In this document: positions 11,201 through 20,158 of the stretch, piece by piece
How positions within the stretch are numbered: the first letter of the stretch is position 1
How the letters are laid out: every line of letters begins with the position of its first letter
From: Fragilaria crotonensis
Taxonomy: Eukaryota; Bacillariophyta; Fragilariophyceae; Fragilariales; Fragilariaceae
Reading direction: 5' to 3'
Assembly: GCA_022925895.1 (NCBI GenBank)
Contig: JAKSYS010000644.1
Coordinates: forward strand, 1-35,913
DNA: 35,913 nucleotides
The notes under the pieces: generated by a model
Seen by the model: only the letters and a program-made list of their open reading frames with translations
What the model was told of the DNA's origin: nothing
Database searches by the model: none
Made by a program: the position numbers and the translations under genes

Positions 11201-12563
11201 CCTTGGCATTCACATCGACATTGTCTCGTTTCAAGATTTCAAGGGCGACATCTGCATGGCCATTGATGCACGCCCAGTGAAGGGCTGTCACACCAGTACT
11301 ATCCTTGGCATTCACATCGACATTGTCTCGTTTCAAGATTTCAAGGGCGACATCTGAAAGGCCTCTCCTGCATGCCCATTGGAGGGCTGTCACACCATCA
11401 CTATCAATGGTATTCACGTCGACATTGTCTAGTTTCAAGATTCCAAGGGCGACATCTGAAAGTCCATTGTCGCACGCGACGTGAAGGGCTGTCCAACCAT
11501 CACTGTGCTTGGCATTCACATCGACATTGTCTCGTTTCAAGATTTCAAGGGCGACATCTACATGGCCGTTGATGCATGCCCATTGGAGGGCTGTCACACC
11601 ACCACTATCAATGGTATTCACGTCGACAGTGTCTAGTTTCAAGATTCCAAGCGCGACATCTGAAAGTCTATTGTCGCACGCGAAGTGAAGGACTGTCCAA
11701 CCATCACTGTGCTTGGCATTCACATCGACATTGTCTCGTTTCAAGATTTCAAGGGCGACGTCGGAAAGGCGATTGCAGCATGCCAAGTAAAGCGCTGACT
11801 GACCTTTACTATCCTTGGCATTTACGTCGACATTGTCTCGTTTCAAGATTTCAAGGGCAACATATGAAAGGCTCTTGTTGCACGCCCAGTAAAGGGCTGA
11901 CCGATCTTCACTATCCTTGGCATTCACATCGACATTGTCTCGTTTCAAGATTTCAAGGGCGACATCTGCATGGCCATTGATGCACGCGAAGTGAAGGGCT
12001 GTCCAACCATCACTCTGCATGGCATTCACATCAACAATATCTCGCTTCAAGATTCCAAGGGCGACATCTGAAAGGCTGCTGATGCATGAACAGATAAGGG
12101 CTGTCACACCAGTACTATCCTTGGCATTCACATCAACATTGTCGCGTTGCAAGATTTCAAGGGCTACATCTGAAAGGCTGTTGAAGCACGCGAAGTGAAG
12201 GGCTGTCAAACCATCACTTTCCTTGGCATTCACGTCGACATTGTCTAGTTTCAAGATTTCAAGGGCAACATCTGAAAGGCTATTGTCGCACGCACAGATA
12301 AGGGCCGACCGACCTTCACTATCCTTGGCATTCACATCGACATTGTCTCGTTTCAAGATTTCAAGTGCGACATCAGAGAGACTTTTGTGGCACGCCCAGG
12401 TTAGGGCTGTGTTGCCAAATTCATCCTTGGCATTCACGTTTGCCCCCTTGTGCAAGAGGTCACGAACCTTCTTGAGATTACCATCCTTGGCGTTGTTGAT
12501 TAAATCATCGTCATTCGCTCTTGACGGCTTCTTCTTCTTCTTCTTCGAAGAGGGAAGCATCAT
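8240..12563 (-). CDS. Ankyrin-repeat TKL-like protein kinase with RING-like Cys cluster
   Basis: Two exons (12563-10221 and 10117-8240) give about 1406 aa. The start is the double ATG at 12563/12560; an open frame upstream to 12596 has no ATG. Residues about 1-60 are Lys-rich, then 19 ankyrin units. Kinase: LGSGAFG loop (734-740), VAIKK lysine (757), HRDIKSAN (861-868), GTVGYMCPEY, and AAYDVYSIG. The fold and these signatures resemble TKL/IRAK-type kinases. The DFG motif reads DCG (881-883) and APE reads CPE, but all catalytic residues are kept, so activity is plausible. Residues about 1059-1105 form a RING-like cluster (CDVC, then H-x2-C-x2-C, then C-x3-C). The C-terminal ~250 residues include a hydrophobic stretch around WLIVCLQVLKYM and are unrecognised. 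Likely a cytoplasmic signalling or immune-type receptor kinase (inference). Confidence 0.9.
10118..10220 (-). other. 103-bp spliceosomal intron in the kinase gene
   Basis: On the minus strand it starts GTACGTTCTC and ends TTTTGCCAG, a normal GT-AG intron in phase 0. Joining the exons gives QMEIS followed by TLKRFHHPNI, the expected alpha-C to beta-4 region of a kinase. Without splicing the frame drifts and the kinase is cut in two. No other intron is needed. Confidence 0.93.
10539..12374 (-). repeat. 18 tandem 102-bp units encoding 34-residue ankyrin repeats
   Basis: Eighteen units of exactly 102 bp, each coding for DVALEILKRDNVDVNAK-x-S-x-G-x-(S/T)-AL-x-x-AC-type repeats, with a diverged unit just before (12375-12480). 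Repeats are shifted from the usual ankyrin register but contain the G-x-(T)-AL-x-(W/H)-AC helix. Units are very similar in DNA. Higher-order copying is visible: units 7-8 resemble 9-10, and units 4-6 resemble 14-16. The spacing keeps the frame, so unit gain or loss leaves the kinase intact. Confidence 0.92.
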
Positions 12564-13473
12564 GCGTTCGAAGAGGGGTGGGTTGTGCACAAACAAGTAT
12601 TGGCTCCGCAGAAGTCGAATTGCGTCGTCAGGTGAGCGAAAGTAGACGAAAGTGTTGAGCGAAAAGGAGCTTGAAGATCAAGATACCAAAATTGTCCAAG
12701 ATCGGTTGCGTAACAGTAGCCATGGTCCGAAGCCAATCGTGACCGATGATACGAGAGAGTGAAAGATGGCTGGATACCAGTAGTGCCAAGAAAACGGCGA
12801 TCTTCGACGGTACACGTCGACGTCGATGCATGCTGCATGTGCGTATGTCAGCGCCCTGACGTGGCGCTTTAGTTTTAGCTTGGAACAGAGTGCATCACTC
12901 ATTCTTTCAGTAAAATTTGGTTTACGATCAATCAAGCCACTCACCGTAAGTTGTTTAATATGTACCGTACTGTGTACTGCTTACTGGGATGCGGTCATAG
13001 ATACGAACCGGACTCGGGAATCAGTCATCGATTGTATGCACGTTTATACATAGAACCACAATTCGTTTAAGACTGTTGTTATCGTTCTTATCTTGCTGTT
13101 GGTAAGTTAGTTGTTGTTAATCTCGATAGGATATAAACAGTTTATCAGACCCAATGAACCAGAAAGATTGGAGTGGTTGAAGACAGCGATTCGTTCGCTG
13201 CCATCTCCTTCGTGTGAGAAGAACGAGGAGATGCTGTGCTGTGGCATCAAATGAAGCGATTAAGGTTGGCCACCGTCATGGGGTCGCTTGGCCCAGCACA
13301 GAGCGTTGACTGGAGACATCTCCGTCTCCGCATTCGTATGTTGATGCCGGAGACTGATCATCTCTCGGTGCGACGTTGACTCCCATGGTCACAACGGACA
13401 TATTGCCCGTATGTCGCTTGGTATATACAGCACACGAGTGGTATTGACACCCTTCCCCTTGGATACAGGTACC
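12564..13473. other. Kinase upstream region and probable Copia-A 5' LTR/leader
   Basis: No gene seen. The kinase promoter (minus strand) must lie at the left side. To the right, gatataaacag (about 13130-13140) is a TATA-like box, and tggtattgacac (about 13451) could be a tRNA primer-binding site just ahead of the Copia-A gag ATG at 13474. If so, the Copia-A 5' LTR ends near 13446. I cannot prove this because the 3' LTR of Copia-A is outside the window. Confidence 0.35.
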
Positions 13474-14619
13474 ATGGACCCTCCTGTTATCGTTAACCTT
13501 GACGAGTTGTTCCCTGAATTACAACATCAGCCGATGCGTTATGTTTGCATGTGTGCGGGTTGAGGGATATACCCTCCCAGACCAGACTTATCGAGAACGA
13601 AGGATTGGAGACTATCGAAGAGTTAGCGAACTATACTGATAGAGAGCTGGACACTATGGCGGACCGTGACTCTAAGAGGAACCCTCAGAACACTCGCATC
13701 CAGTTGGGATTGTCGCGTACGAAGAAGCTCAAGGCGGTTAAGTATTGGATTACCAAGAAACTCCGTGAGAATGCTCCATGTGACTTAATCGAACTTAACA
13801 ACGCATTCATTGCAACCCTCATTCGTGAGATGTCACTTGCGGCAGAAGAGAAATATACTGATTCGAAGTTGTACTACCCAGAGGCATTTAACGCGAGCGA
13901 CTATAAGAACTGGATTAAGAAAGTCACGAACTACTTGGATTCGAGGAAGGGTAAGGCTGGTGTGCCATTGAGTTATGTTATTCGTCCTGCCGAAGCAAAT
14001 CCCGACAACGCGACCGACGAATACACCCGTACGTTGTGGGCGGCTTCGTTCGAGACTCCGCAGTTTGTTGAAGATAATCGTGAGGTGTATCATTTGCTCA
14101 AAGATCTTGTGACCAAGACGGATGGTGCAACTTGGTTCGAAAAGGTAACCGACGGCGACGGACGTGCGGCTCATTTGTTATTGCGTGAACATTATGTTGG
14201 AGAGGCGCACGATATGCGTCGCACTGCATCTGCAAATGCGAAGCTTGAAGCATTATTCTGGAAAAGTGAGGCCGCGTTCCCGTTTGAGAAGTATCTCACT
14301 CGGATGAACGAAGCGTTCAAGGAATTGGAGGACGCAGGCCAGCCCATGTATATGCAACAAAAGGTTCAATTTCTACTCAAAAGTATGCGGTGAGATGATA
14401 TTCAGGTACAGACTACTATGGGAATTGTTCGCGATAAGTATTTGAACGACTTTGATGCCGCTTGTATGACTTTGTCGAGGACTGTGTCGAGTCGCTTTGC
14501 TTTGGCTGAACCCGGTAAGAGTAACAAGCGTTCCATTGGTGCTACAACTACAGCTGGTCGCAGCCGTTCTGGCAACGGACGCGGAGGTAATGTTCGGGCA
14601 ATCGTGGGGGCCGCGGTGG
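13474..14619 (+). pseudogene. Copia-A gag, 5' part
   Basis: Structural capsid-type protein of a copia element. ATG at 13474 (MDPPVIVNLDEL) gives about 24 codons, then a frameshift at a T run (about 13543-13546) moves into the long frame starting LHVCGLRDIPSQ. One in-frame TGA at 14391-14393 interrupts the frame, which continues as DDIQVQTTMGIVRDKY. The middle has a gag-like alpha-helical region (FEKYLTRMNEAFKELED), and the end becomes Arg/Gly-rich. Without the frameshifts and the stop the protein would continue into the part at 32791. Confidence 0.8.
14615..14619 (+). repeat. 5-bp target-site duplication of Copia-B (left)
   Basis: ggtgg directly precedes the LTR start TGTCAG at 14620; the identical ggtgg follows the 3' LTR end CTGACA at 32785. 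Five-base TSDs are standard for copia integrases. Confidence 0.9.
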
Positions 14620-14680
14620 TGTCAGTGCATCTACTCACGCGCTTGTCTCAAGCCACCATTGCTATACTACAGTACCGTAC

Positions 14681-14698
14681 GAGATACTGTGATCATCA
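14681..14698 (+). repeat. 18-bp TSD of SINE-like copy 1 (left; right copy 15548-15565)
   Basis: gagatactgtgatcatca occurs at 14681-14698 and 15548-15565, flanking the insert exactly. The uninterrupted site is seen in the 3' LTR near 32400, which confirms a duplication made by insertion. Confidence 0.95.
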
Positions 14699-15547
14699 AA
14701 AAAAAAAAAAAAAAAACCGAATATCTATTTTACGTGCTGCCGCTGTTCCGGACGAAGACGGAACTCGACTCACACGGATGACCGCTACCCTGGGGTACAG
14801 CAGAGGCCACCATAATTGTTTTCTGTTACTGCAGTACTGTCGTACTGAAATTGTGCCAAATAATGCTGCATGGAGTCGTCGTATCATAGGGAGGGTGACT
14901 GTAGTGCGGGAAAAACCTTGGATCATTGAACTTAGTTGCCGTAGGTTTAGTTGTCGCATTGTACGTCGGTAGCATGTAGAGCACCACCATATGGTGCGTA
15001 GCGGTATACTCGGAGGATCGGGTCACTCCAACTTTCGTTCGGAATTTGGTAGCGGTGTGTTCGGTCATTTGAAACGCCAAAGGGCGCGTAGCGGAAAGGT
15101 GTTGGGTCATGGAACTGGGTGGAGTCACCCCAATAGTCATATCGGATTTCATCACAGTACTTCGGTCAGCAGTAAAATAGGTCACGGTGCTGGTATGGAT
15201 ACCAGCAATCGGTCGGAGGTCCTTCGTCGCTGATGGTGTTGAATCAAGCAAAATTCGGGGGATAGACAGCGTAGAAACAATACCGGTTTCTACATGAGGA
15301 AAAAATCGATCACGTCGCACATCTGATGATACCTCAAACGCTGCAACCGCTCCATACGCGTTGATGCCAATTGCACCACAATCATTCTCAAGCATATTGG
15401 TGTTGATACTTGTAGACGGAGGTCGGGGAAGGCTGTAGCGCCATCCTTTGACTTGACTTTGTTGTGCTCTAAGTTGCGTAGAAAACGTACCAGAACTCAC
15501 GTAGAAACAACCACTTACTTGGCAAAAACTCCTCGGAAAAAATTCTA
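14699..15547 (-). mobile_element. SINE-like non-autonomous retroposon, copy 1 (5'-truncated)
   Basis: An 849-bp insertion in the 5' LTR of Copia-B. In its own sense (minus) it ends in a T run of about 18-19 (14698-14716 on plus). The sense 5' end (15547) lies inside the sequence of copy 2 at about 34893, so copy 1 is 5'-truncated, the signature of target-primed reverse transcription. The ~60 bases before the tail match LINE-R. It encodes no RT. A 245-codon open frame (15563-14826) exists, but differences from copy 2 are mostly amino-acid changing, so coding is doubtful. No tRNA-like A/B box is evident. Confidence 0.85.
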
Positions 15548-15933
15548 GAGATACTGTGATCATCAGTGTACCGTATCTATGTGGTACTGTCGTATTGCTA
15601 TACTGACCGGACTAGGCTAGTCTAAAAAGGAGTGGACCCTTCCACTCCGGTCACAACTTCATCATAGCTTAAACATTTACCCTCAATCGCATCTTTGCCG
15701 GTCTGGGATCGTAAAGGTGACGAGGGATCATTTGCTGCTTTGATACTACAGCACCAACACTTTCCAGCGAACTCGCAACACGTTCGGACACGCTTGTTCT
15801 TACTTGTTTCGACTTGTTTTGACGATCATTGTTGATCATCGTCACTTACGCGAGCCCTTCCTCCTGCCTTACGTTTAATCTGCTCCCTGGCGAGTACGTG
15901 TAAACGTAAGGCTCTGGAAAGTGTGGTCTGACA

Positions 15934-15943
15934 GGTTATGAGC
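15934..15943 (+). promoter_or_regulatory. Copia-B primer-binding site, initiator tRNA-Met anticodon region
   Basis: ggttatgagc directly follows the 5' LTR end. It is the reverse complement of GCTCATAACC, the anticodon-loop region of initiator tRNA-Met, not of the tRNA 3' CCA end. This is the half-tRNA priming known from Drosophila copia. Ten matching bases; identity of the host tRNA is inferred. Confidence 0.7.
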
Positions 15944-16077
15944 ATTCATTTTACGCCACATTCCTCCGCGTTGCCCTTCTGACGCGCGTGCACACGTCAG
16001 GTGCCTCCCGGTCCCGCTTAAGTATCCCGGTGCTTCGACGCCCGTTTCCCGCATCTGCCCCTTTTTCCTCCGGCACT
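15944..16077 (+). other. Copia-B leader between primer site and gag ATG
   Basis: Untranslated leader of about 134 bp with a C-rich end just before the ATG at 16078. Probably carries packaging signals, none recognisable. Confidence 0.5.
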
Positions 16078-18300
16078 ATGTCCGACGCTGGGGAGCTCGA
16101 CCACTCGAATGACTGTGTTGTTATCACCGTGGATATTCAGGGCTGCCCTTTGGCGGAGATCCCGCTCACCGAGCTCTTCGATATCCCCTCATCGACCCTC
16201 CGCGATACTTACCACGATAGCTACCATCCGCGAGTCCGTCACCCTCCAACTCGAGGACACGCCCTGGCTTCGTCGTGCCGACGACGCTCGGCGTCTCCTC
16301 CACGATGCTGGTTTTGGCATGTACCATGCCCGGGATCGCACGTCGATCATCACGCTTCGCAAGCCTGCGCTCCAGCGTTTGATTCTCCAGTGCCTTCAGG
16401 AACGTCCCCGCCCATCCAGTACCGTCCATGTCCATGTTCTGATCCGTTTCTTGTTGCCTGACGTCGACATCCCGACACCACCCCGGACATCTCTCACGTC
16501 CGACAGCGAACGTGACAGCCGCTCCCGCTCCTCCCACGGACTCCCGTCTGAGATACGCACCGTCGCTTCCGAGTCGTCTGCGGTTCCCGCGTCCGACACC
16601 TTCCGACCCGTTGCGGCCACACCCGTCGACCCTGACGTCGCTACCCCTCCGCCGCCCACGGATCCCCTTCCTGCTGCCCCCGTGCCTACTACTTTTCGTG
16701 GCCACCCCGTGGATATCGGGACCGCCCACGATCGCGGTACTCCTTCGGCCCGTTACCGGACCCCGACGGACGACGCCCCGCCTCCCTCGGCGGCGGCGCG
16801 TACGATGTTCGACTCTGGCACCACGGCGCGATCCCGTGCGCTCGTTCGCACGCCGACTCGGAATCATCCGTTCTCGGCTGAAGTCACCTTTGGCGCCGAG
16901 ACTTTCGAGGAGTACATGACGCAGTTCATGTATGCGGAGGTCAAATTCAAGGACTTCCGCAAGGCTGTTATCCCAAAGTTTGACTCCCAACGACAGGATT
17001 CTTTCGTCCACTGGTACAAGCTCTTCTGCTCCACATGCTTGCAATGGGGCGTCTGGTGTCCCCCCTACGAATCCGCCCAGGAGGATATGGTCCATGGCGC
17101 TTGGTGGAACCTCCTCCCCGCCTCTGTCCGTCAAGCCGACCGTTTCATGTCGGGACTTATATATTCTGCCCTCATCTTAGATAGCACCTTCCCGGCTGGT
17201 ACGCGGGAATATAGCGCCGTTGAGGGTTGTCCCCCCAATGCCGGCTACCATGCGTTGTACGCTCTCCTTCGCCTCCATCATCCCCTGCTTCATTCTGTCC
17301 TCTCGACCGCGAACGAGATCCCGAAACAGCGTCGCACGGAGCAATTCGGTCTCTACATCCGCCGTCTACAGGATTTTATGGCTCGCGAACGTATGGCCAC
17401 ACGGACCTATACTGAATCCGAAGCCCTTGACCTGGCCGTCCGCAACCTCCTCCCCGACTGGCGCGCCGAGTTCCGTCGCATGGTTGAACGCGATAAACGC
17501 ACCGGTCCCGGTTGGACTCTACCGACTGGCGCGCCGAGTTCCGTCGCATGGTTGAACGCGATAAACGCACCGGTCCCGGTGGGACTCTACCCTTCAAGTT
17601 GGCTTTACCTCAACTGGCCACGACTTTCGTCGAGTATGCTGCCGAGCTCGGCCGCGATGCTAGCTCGGCTATCGTCCTCCATTCGCGCTCCTCCGGCTCC
17701 CACGCCGTTGTCCGTCGGATTGAGACCAACCCAGCCCGTTCCCTTGGGAACTCCAGCACCGATGAGAGCCTCGGCGACTCCGAGATTGATTTTGTCATCA
17801 ATGCCATCACCAACAACCAGGCTGCCTCTTCCCTCTGTCTTGGGTGCCATCAACCCGGCCATACTCTCGCGGATTGCAACCGGTTCGTGGACTACATCGT
17901 CGCGGAAAGCCTCGCTCAGCGCAACCCGCAACTGAAAGCGCACATTGCCGCCTCCCACCAACAGTTCCGCAGTCGCCTTACTGCCGCCCATGCTCGTGGT
18001 GGTCGGGCCTCCCGCTCCGACGCCGTTCGCAGTCTTCAGCTCGACACGTCTACGCAGGCTACCGTTGCTTCGTCACTTGGCAACGTCCCGACGTCACCAT
18101 TGCCCCCCGCTTCTTCGGTCCCGCCCGACCTCCACCTGGGTGACGACACCGACGATCTGGACGACTCCTTCCCGCCTGTCTCCATCCGCTCCGTGACCCT
18201 CCACGTCACTTCGCCCCCTGTTTCCGGATGCGTCCCCACCGGCACGCCCCCTGCTGCGCCTTTGCCCCCCACCGCGAACCCCCTCCTCCTTCGTCGTCTC
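16078..18300 (+). pseudogene. Copia-B gag with CCHC zinc knuckle
   Basis: Gag nucleocapsid/capsid polyprotein. It starts MSDAGELDHSNDCVV at 16078, with a frameshift near 16195 into the frame carrying the body (16109-17935 frame). There is a long Pro/Ser/Arg-rich N-terminal half, then a capsid-like helical region (about 16860-17500; FEEYMTQFMYAEVKFKDFRK). A 68-bp tandem duplication (17456-17591) shifts the frame. The next frame holds a zinc knuckle CLGCHQPGHTLADC (17836-17877; Cx2Cx4Hx4C), which binds RNA. Base composition is much more G+C-rich than the surroundings. Confidence 0.85.
17456..17591 (+). repeat. 68-bp tandem duplication in Copia-B gag
   Basis: The unit starting gactggcgcgccgagttccg occurs at 17456 and again at 17524, with one mismatch noted. 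68 is not a multiple of three, so it breaks the gag frame; removing one unit exactly restores it. Replication slippage or an assembly artefact could explain it. Confidence 0.9.
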
Positions 18301-20031
18301 GCGGCGACTTATGATGACACCACATCCAGCTCGTTCGCGCACGCTGACAATGGGTCCATGGCTTGCACCACGCACGACGCAGCCCTCCTGTTTGCGTACC
18401 GCCCGCTGGCTCGCCCCAATGTTCGTCTCTTCGACGCTGGCCAGCACGCCCACACGCCGGTCGGTGTCGGTTTCCTCCGCATCCCTGTTGCTGATCGTGG
18501 AATTGCCGGAGGCCCTTCGTCCGTCTTCGTGCGGACGTATTACACTCCCACGATTCCTGGCATCATTGTCTCCCACTCCGCCATTGCAAAGCAGTTGGGT
18601 ACGAACGGGTACAACATGTCCAGTTCTGTCGATGCAGCCGGATTCATCCACTTCCCGCACCGCTTACGACGCTGCCAGGATGTGTACATCCGCCTTCAAC
18701 CCACCTCCCGTCGCGGAGGCCTGACCTTTACTGATGCGCTTCTGGTCCCCAGCACTGCCGAGCATCTGTCCCCATACCATCTCCCTCGGTGGTACGGCGT
18801 CTCTGTACCGAGCACTCCTCGTCCGCGTGCCCAACTGACCTCCTCGACGCCACCGATGGTATGACATGCCAGCCTTGTCACACTCCGCCTCGCGACCCGC
18901 CGGATTTTTGTTAGGCCCGTCATCTGCATCACCCTCTGATGACACAGGGCCTCTTCCAAATGGGTGCGGGGCGACTGCCGCGGATCACCAAATCTTGTCG
19001 CCACCGCAGCGCCCAGCGGCCAGGGTCCCACCCGATCCGTCTTTATTGTCGACGCAACTCCCTTCGGACGCAACTCCGAATCCATTTCCCTGTCACGAGT
19101 CACCTCTTGACGATGCCCCTGTTCTTCGGAATACCGTTGCCGACCCAGAGCGCCTCATCGTACGATCCCTTAATCGGTCAGCCCTACGAATGCTTTGGCA
19201 TCAGCGTCTAGGCCACCTCAACTTCCGGCGCCTCTCCGACATGCACCGTTTTGTAAAAGGTTTCCCCAAAATGTCGCTTCCGACCGAGCTTGACAGCTGT
19301 CCTATCTGTTTGGCAGCCAAAATGCGGAAGACTCCTGCTGGCACCACGACCACAATGAAAGCCACCACTTGCTATCAAGGTCTCTCCATTGACTTCGGCT
19401 TCATGCCGATCGGCATCGCAATCTTGTCGGTTTCAACGGCGAAACCTGCTATGTGCTCCTCACGGACCACTACAGCGGCCGCCTGTTTGGACGTGCTTTT
19501 GCTTCGAAGGCACCACCCGTCGACTGGTTGAACAGCTGGTTGGCAAACAACGCACCGCAATGCACGAACAAATATGTACGCATGGATGGCGGTGGCGAGT
19601 TGGGAAAATGCCGAGAGGTCCATCGGACTTTCACCAATTTTGGATATTCTGTTGAGCTAACCGGCCCGGATTCGTCGCATCAGAATGGTCCTGGGGAACG
19701 CCCTCACCAAACCATTGGTGACGCCATGCGCGCCATGCTCTCTGGTGCCAATCTCCAACCAAACTTCTGGCCTTATGCCTTTTATCACTACCTTCGCCTG
19801 TATAACTTTGTTCCACATGGCGACCGGCCCTCCAGTCCATTTGAGATGTGCGGTGCACCACTCCCGAACCTGTCGAGATTGCGAACATTCGGATGTCGCG
19901 TCTATGTTCGTCCCACCACGCCTCGTCTGGGTCGCGTTGTTCCTAATTCCAGAACGGGTGTGTTCTTAGGCTACTCTCGCACGTTAAAAGTAATGTACTA
20001 CTATGACTTGGAAAGTGCCATGGTTAAGACA
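18301..20031 (+). pseudogene. Copia-B protease and integrase
   Basis: Protease: the ADNGSM motif at 18343-18360 (D/N-G-S in place of the usual DSG/DTG) in a retropepsin-like context. A frameshift near 18850 leads to the integrase N-terminal zinc region LWHQRLGHLN...CPICLAAK (about 19191-19321; H-H-C-C), then LSIDFGFM (first catalytic Asp). Another frameshift near 19430 leads to LLTDHYSGRLFGRAF, then MDGGGE (second Asp) and NGPGERPHQT (Glu), with 36 residues between. This is the DDE integrase core. The frame ends MVKT at the LINE-R insertion and resumes at 29152. Confidence 0.9.
20015..20031 (+). repeat. 17-bp TSD of LINE-R (left; right copy 29135-29151)
   Basis: gtgccatggttaagaca at 20015-20031 and 29135-29151. 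Removing one copy plus the insert joins the Copia-B frame without a shift (position classes match), which confirms the TSD and dates LINE-R after Copia-B. Confidence 0.95.
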
Positions 20032-20040
20032 AAAAAAAAA

Positions 20041-20105
20041 CCAAATCTAATTTAACGTGCTATCCCAGTGTCCGTAGAATATAGACACGCGACCCACACG
20101 GTGAG
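20041..20105 (-). promoter_or_regulatory. LINE-R 3' recognition block with hairpin
   Basis: Sense order: CCGTGTGGGTCGCGT, hairpin GTGTC-11 nt-GACAC (20068-20088 on plus), then AGCACGTTAAAT and the T tail. The same block, with a different hairpin sequence in the same place, ends the SINE-like copies and the 2610-2719 fragment. This is where the RT would bind the RNA (inference from LINE/SINE tail sharing elsewhere). Confidence 0.7.
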
Positions 20106-20158
20106 ACCGAAGCCTGGTGTTAGACCTGACCTCACAACATTGGTTTTTTCCTGAATTC

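Larger units (their letters stand above)
14620..15933 (+). repeat. Copia-B 5' LTR, interrupted by a SINE-like insertion
   Basis: LTR parts are 14620-14698 and 15566-15933, totalling 447 bp and matching 32339-32785. Ends are TGTCAG and CTGACA, a 6-bp inverted repeat. A differs at about three sites (14633-14641 region and about 15715). The 849-bp insert and one 18-bp TSD lie between. Confidence 0.95.

Noticed and set aside
10760-11980. Repeated plus-strand open frames (MPSKGLTDLHY-type)
   Set aside because: They are antisense shadows of the 102-bp ankyrin units, which is why they recur at multiples of 102 bp.
10539-12374. CRISPR-like array
   Set aside because: Units are contiguous 102-bp coding repeats in one frame with no spacers, in a eukaryotic gene.
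13451-13470. Firm Copia-A primer-binding site and LTR end
   Set aside because: tggtattgacac looks right, but I could not match it to a specific tRNA, and the second LTR is not in the window, so it is only mentioned as possible.
14391-14393. Reassigned UGA (alternative genetic code) or selenocysteine
   Set aside because: The kinase gene has no in-frame TGA over 1406 codons, LINE-L ORF1 uses TGA as its end just before ORF2, and the in-frame TGAs fall only in transposon relics.
14698-14716. A-run read as the poly(A) tail of a plus-strand retroposon
   Set aside because: The A's lie at the left end, next to the TSD, and the other copy (34775-35730) ends in T's in its conserved sense. Copy 1 is truncated at the opposite end, so the A run is the complement of a 3' poly(T) tail.
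14826-15563. Independent 245-aa host gene on the minus strand
   Set aside because: It lies wholly within the SINE-like insert and starts in the flanking TSD; differences from the second copy are mostly amino-acid changing.
18866-19531. Separate start of pol at 18866
   Set aside because: The ATG-led frame is better read as the same Gag-Pol after an indel near 18850; a designed break at this place cannot be shown from one copy.
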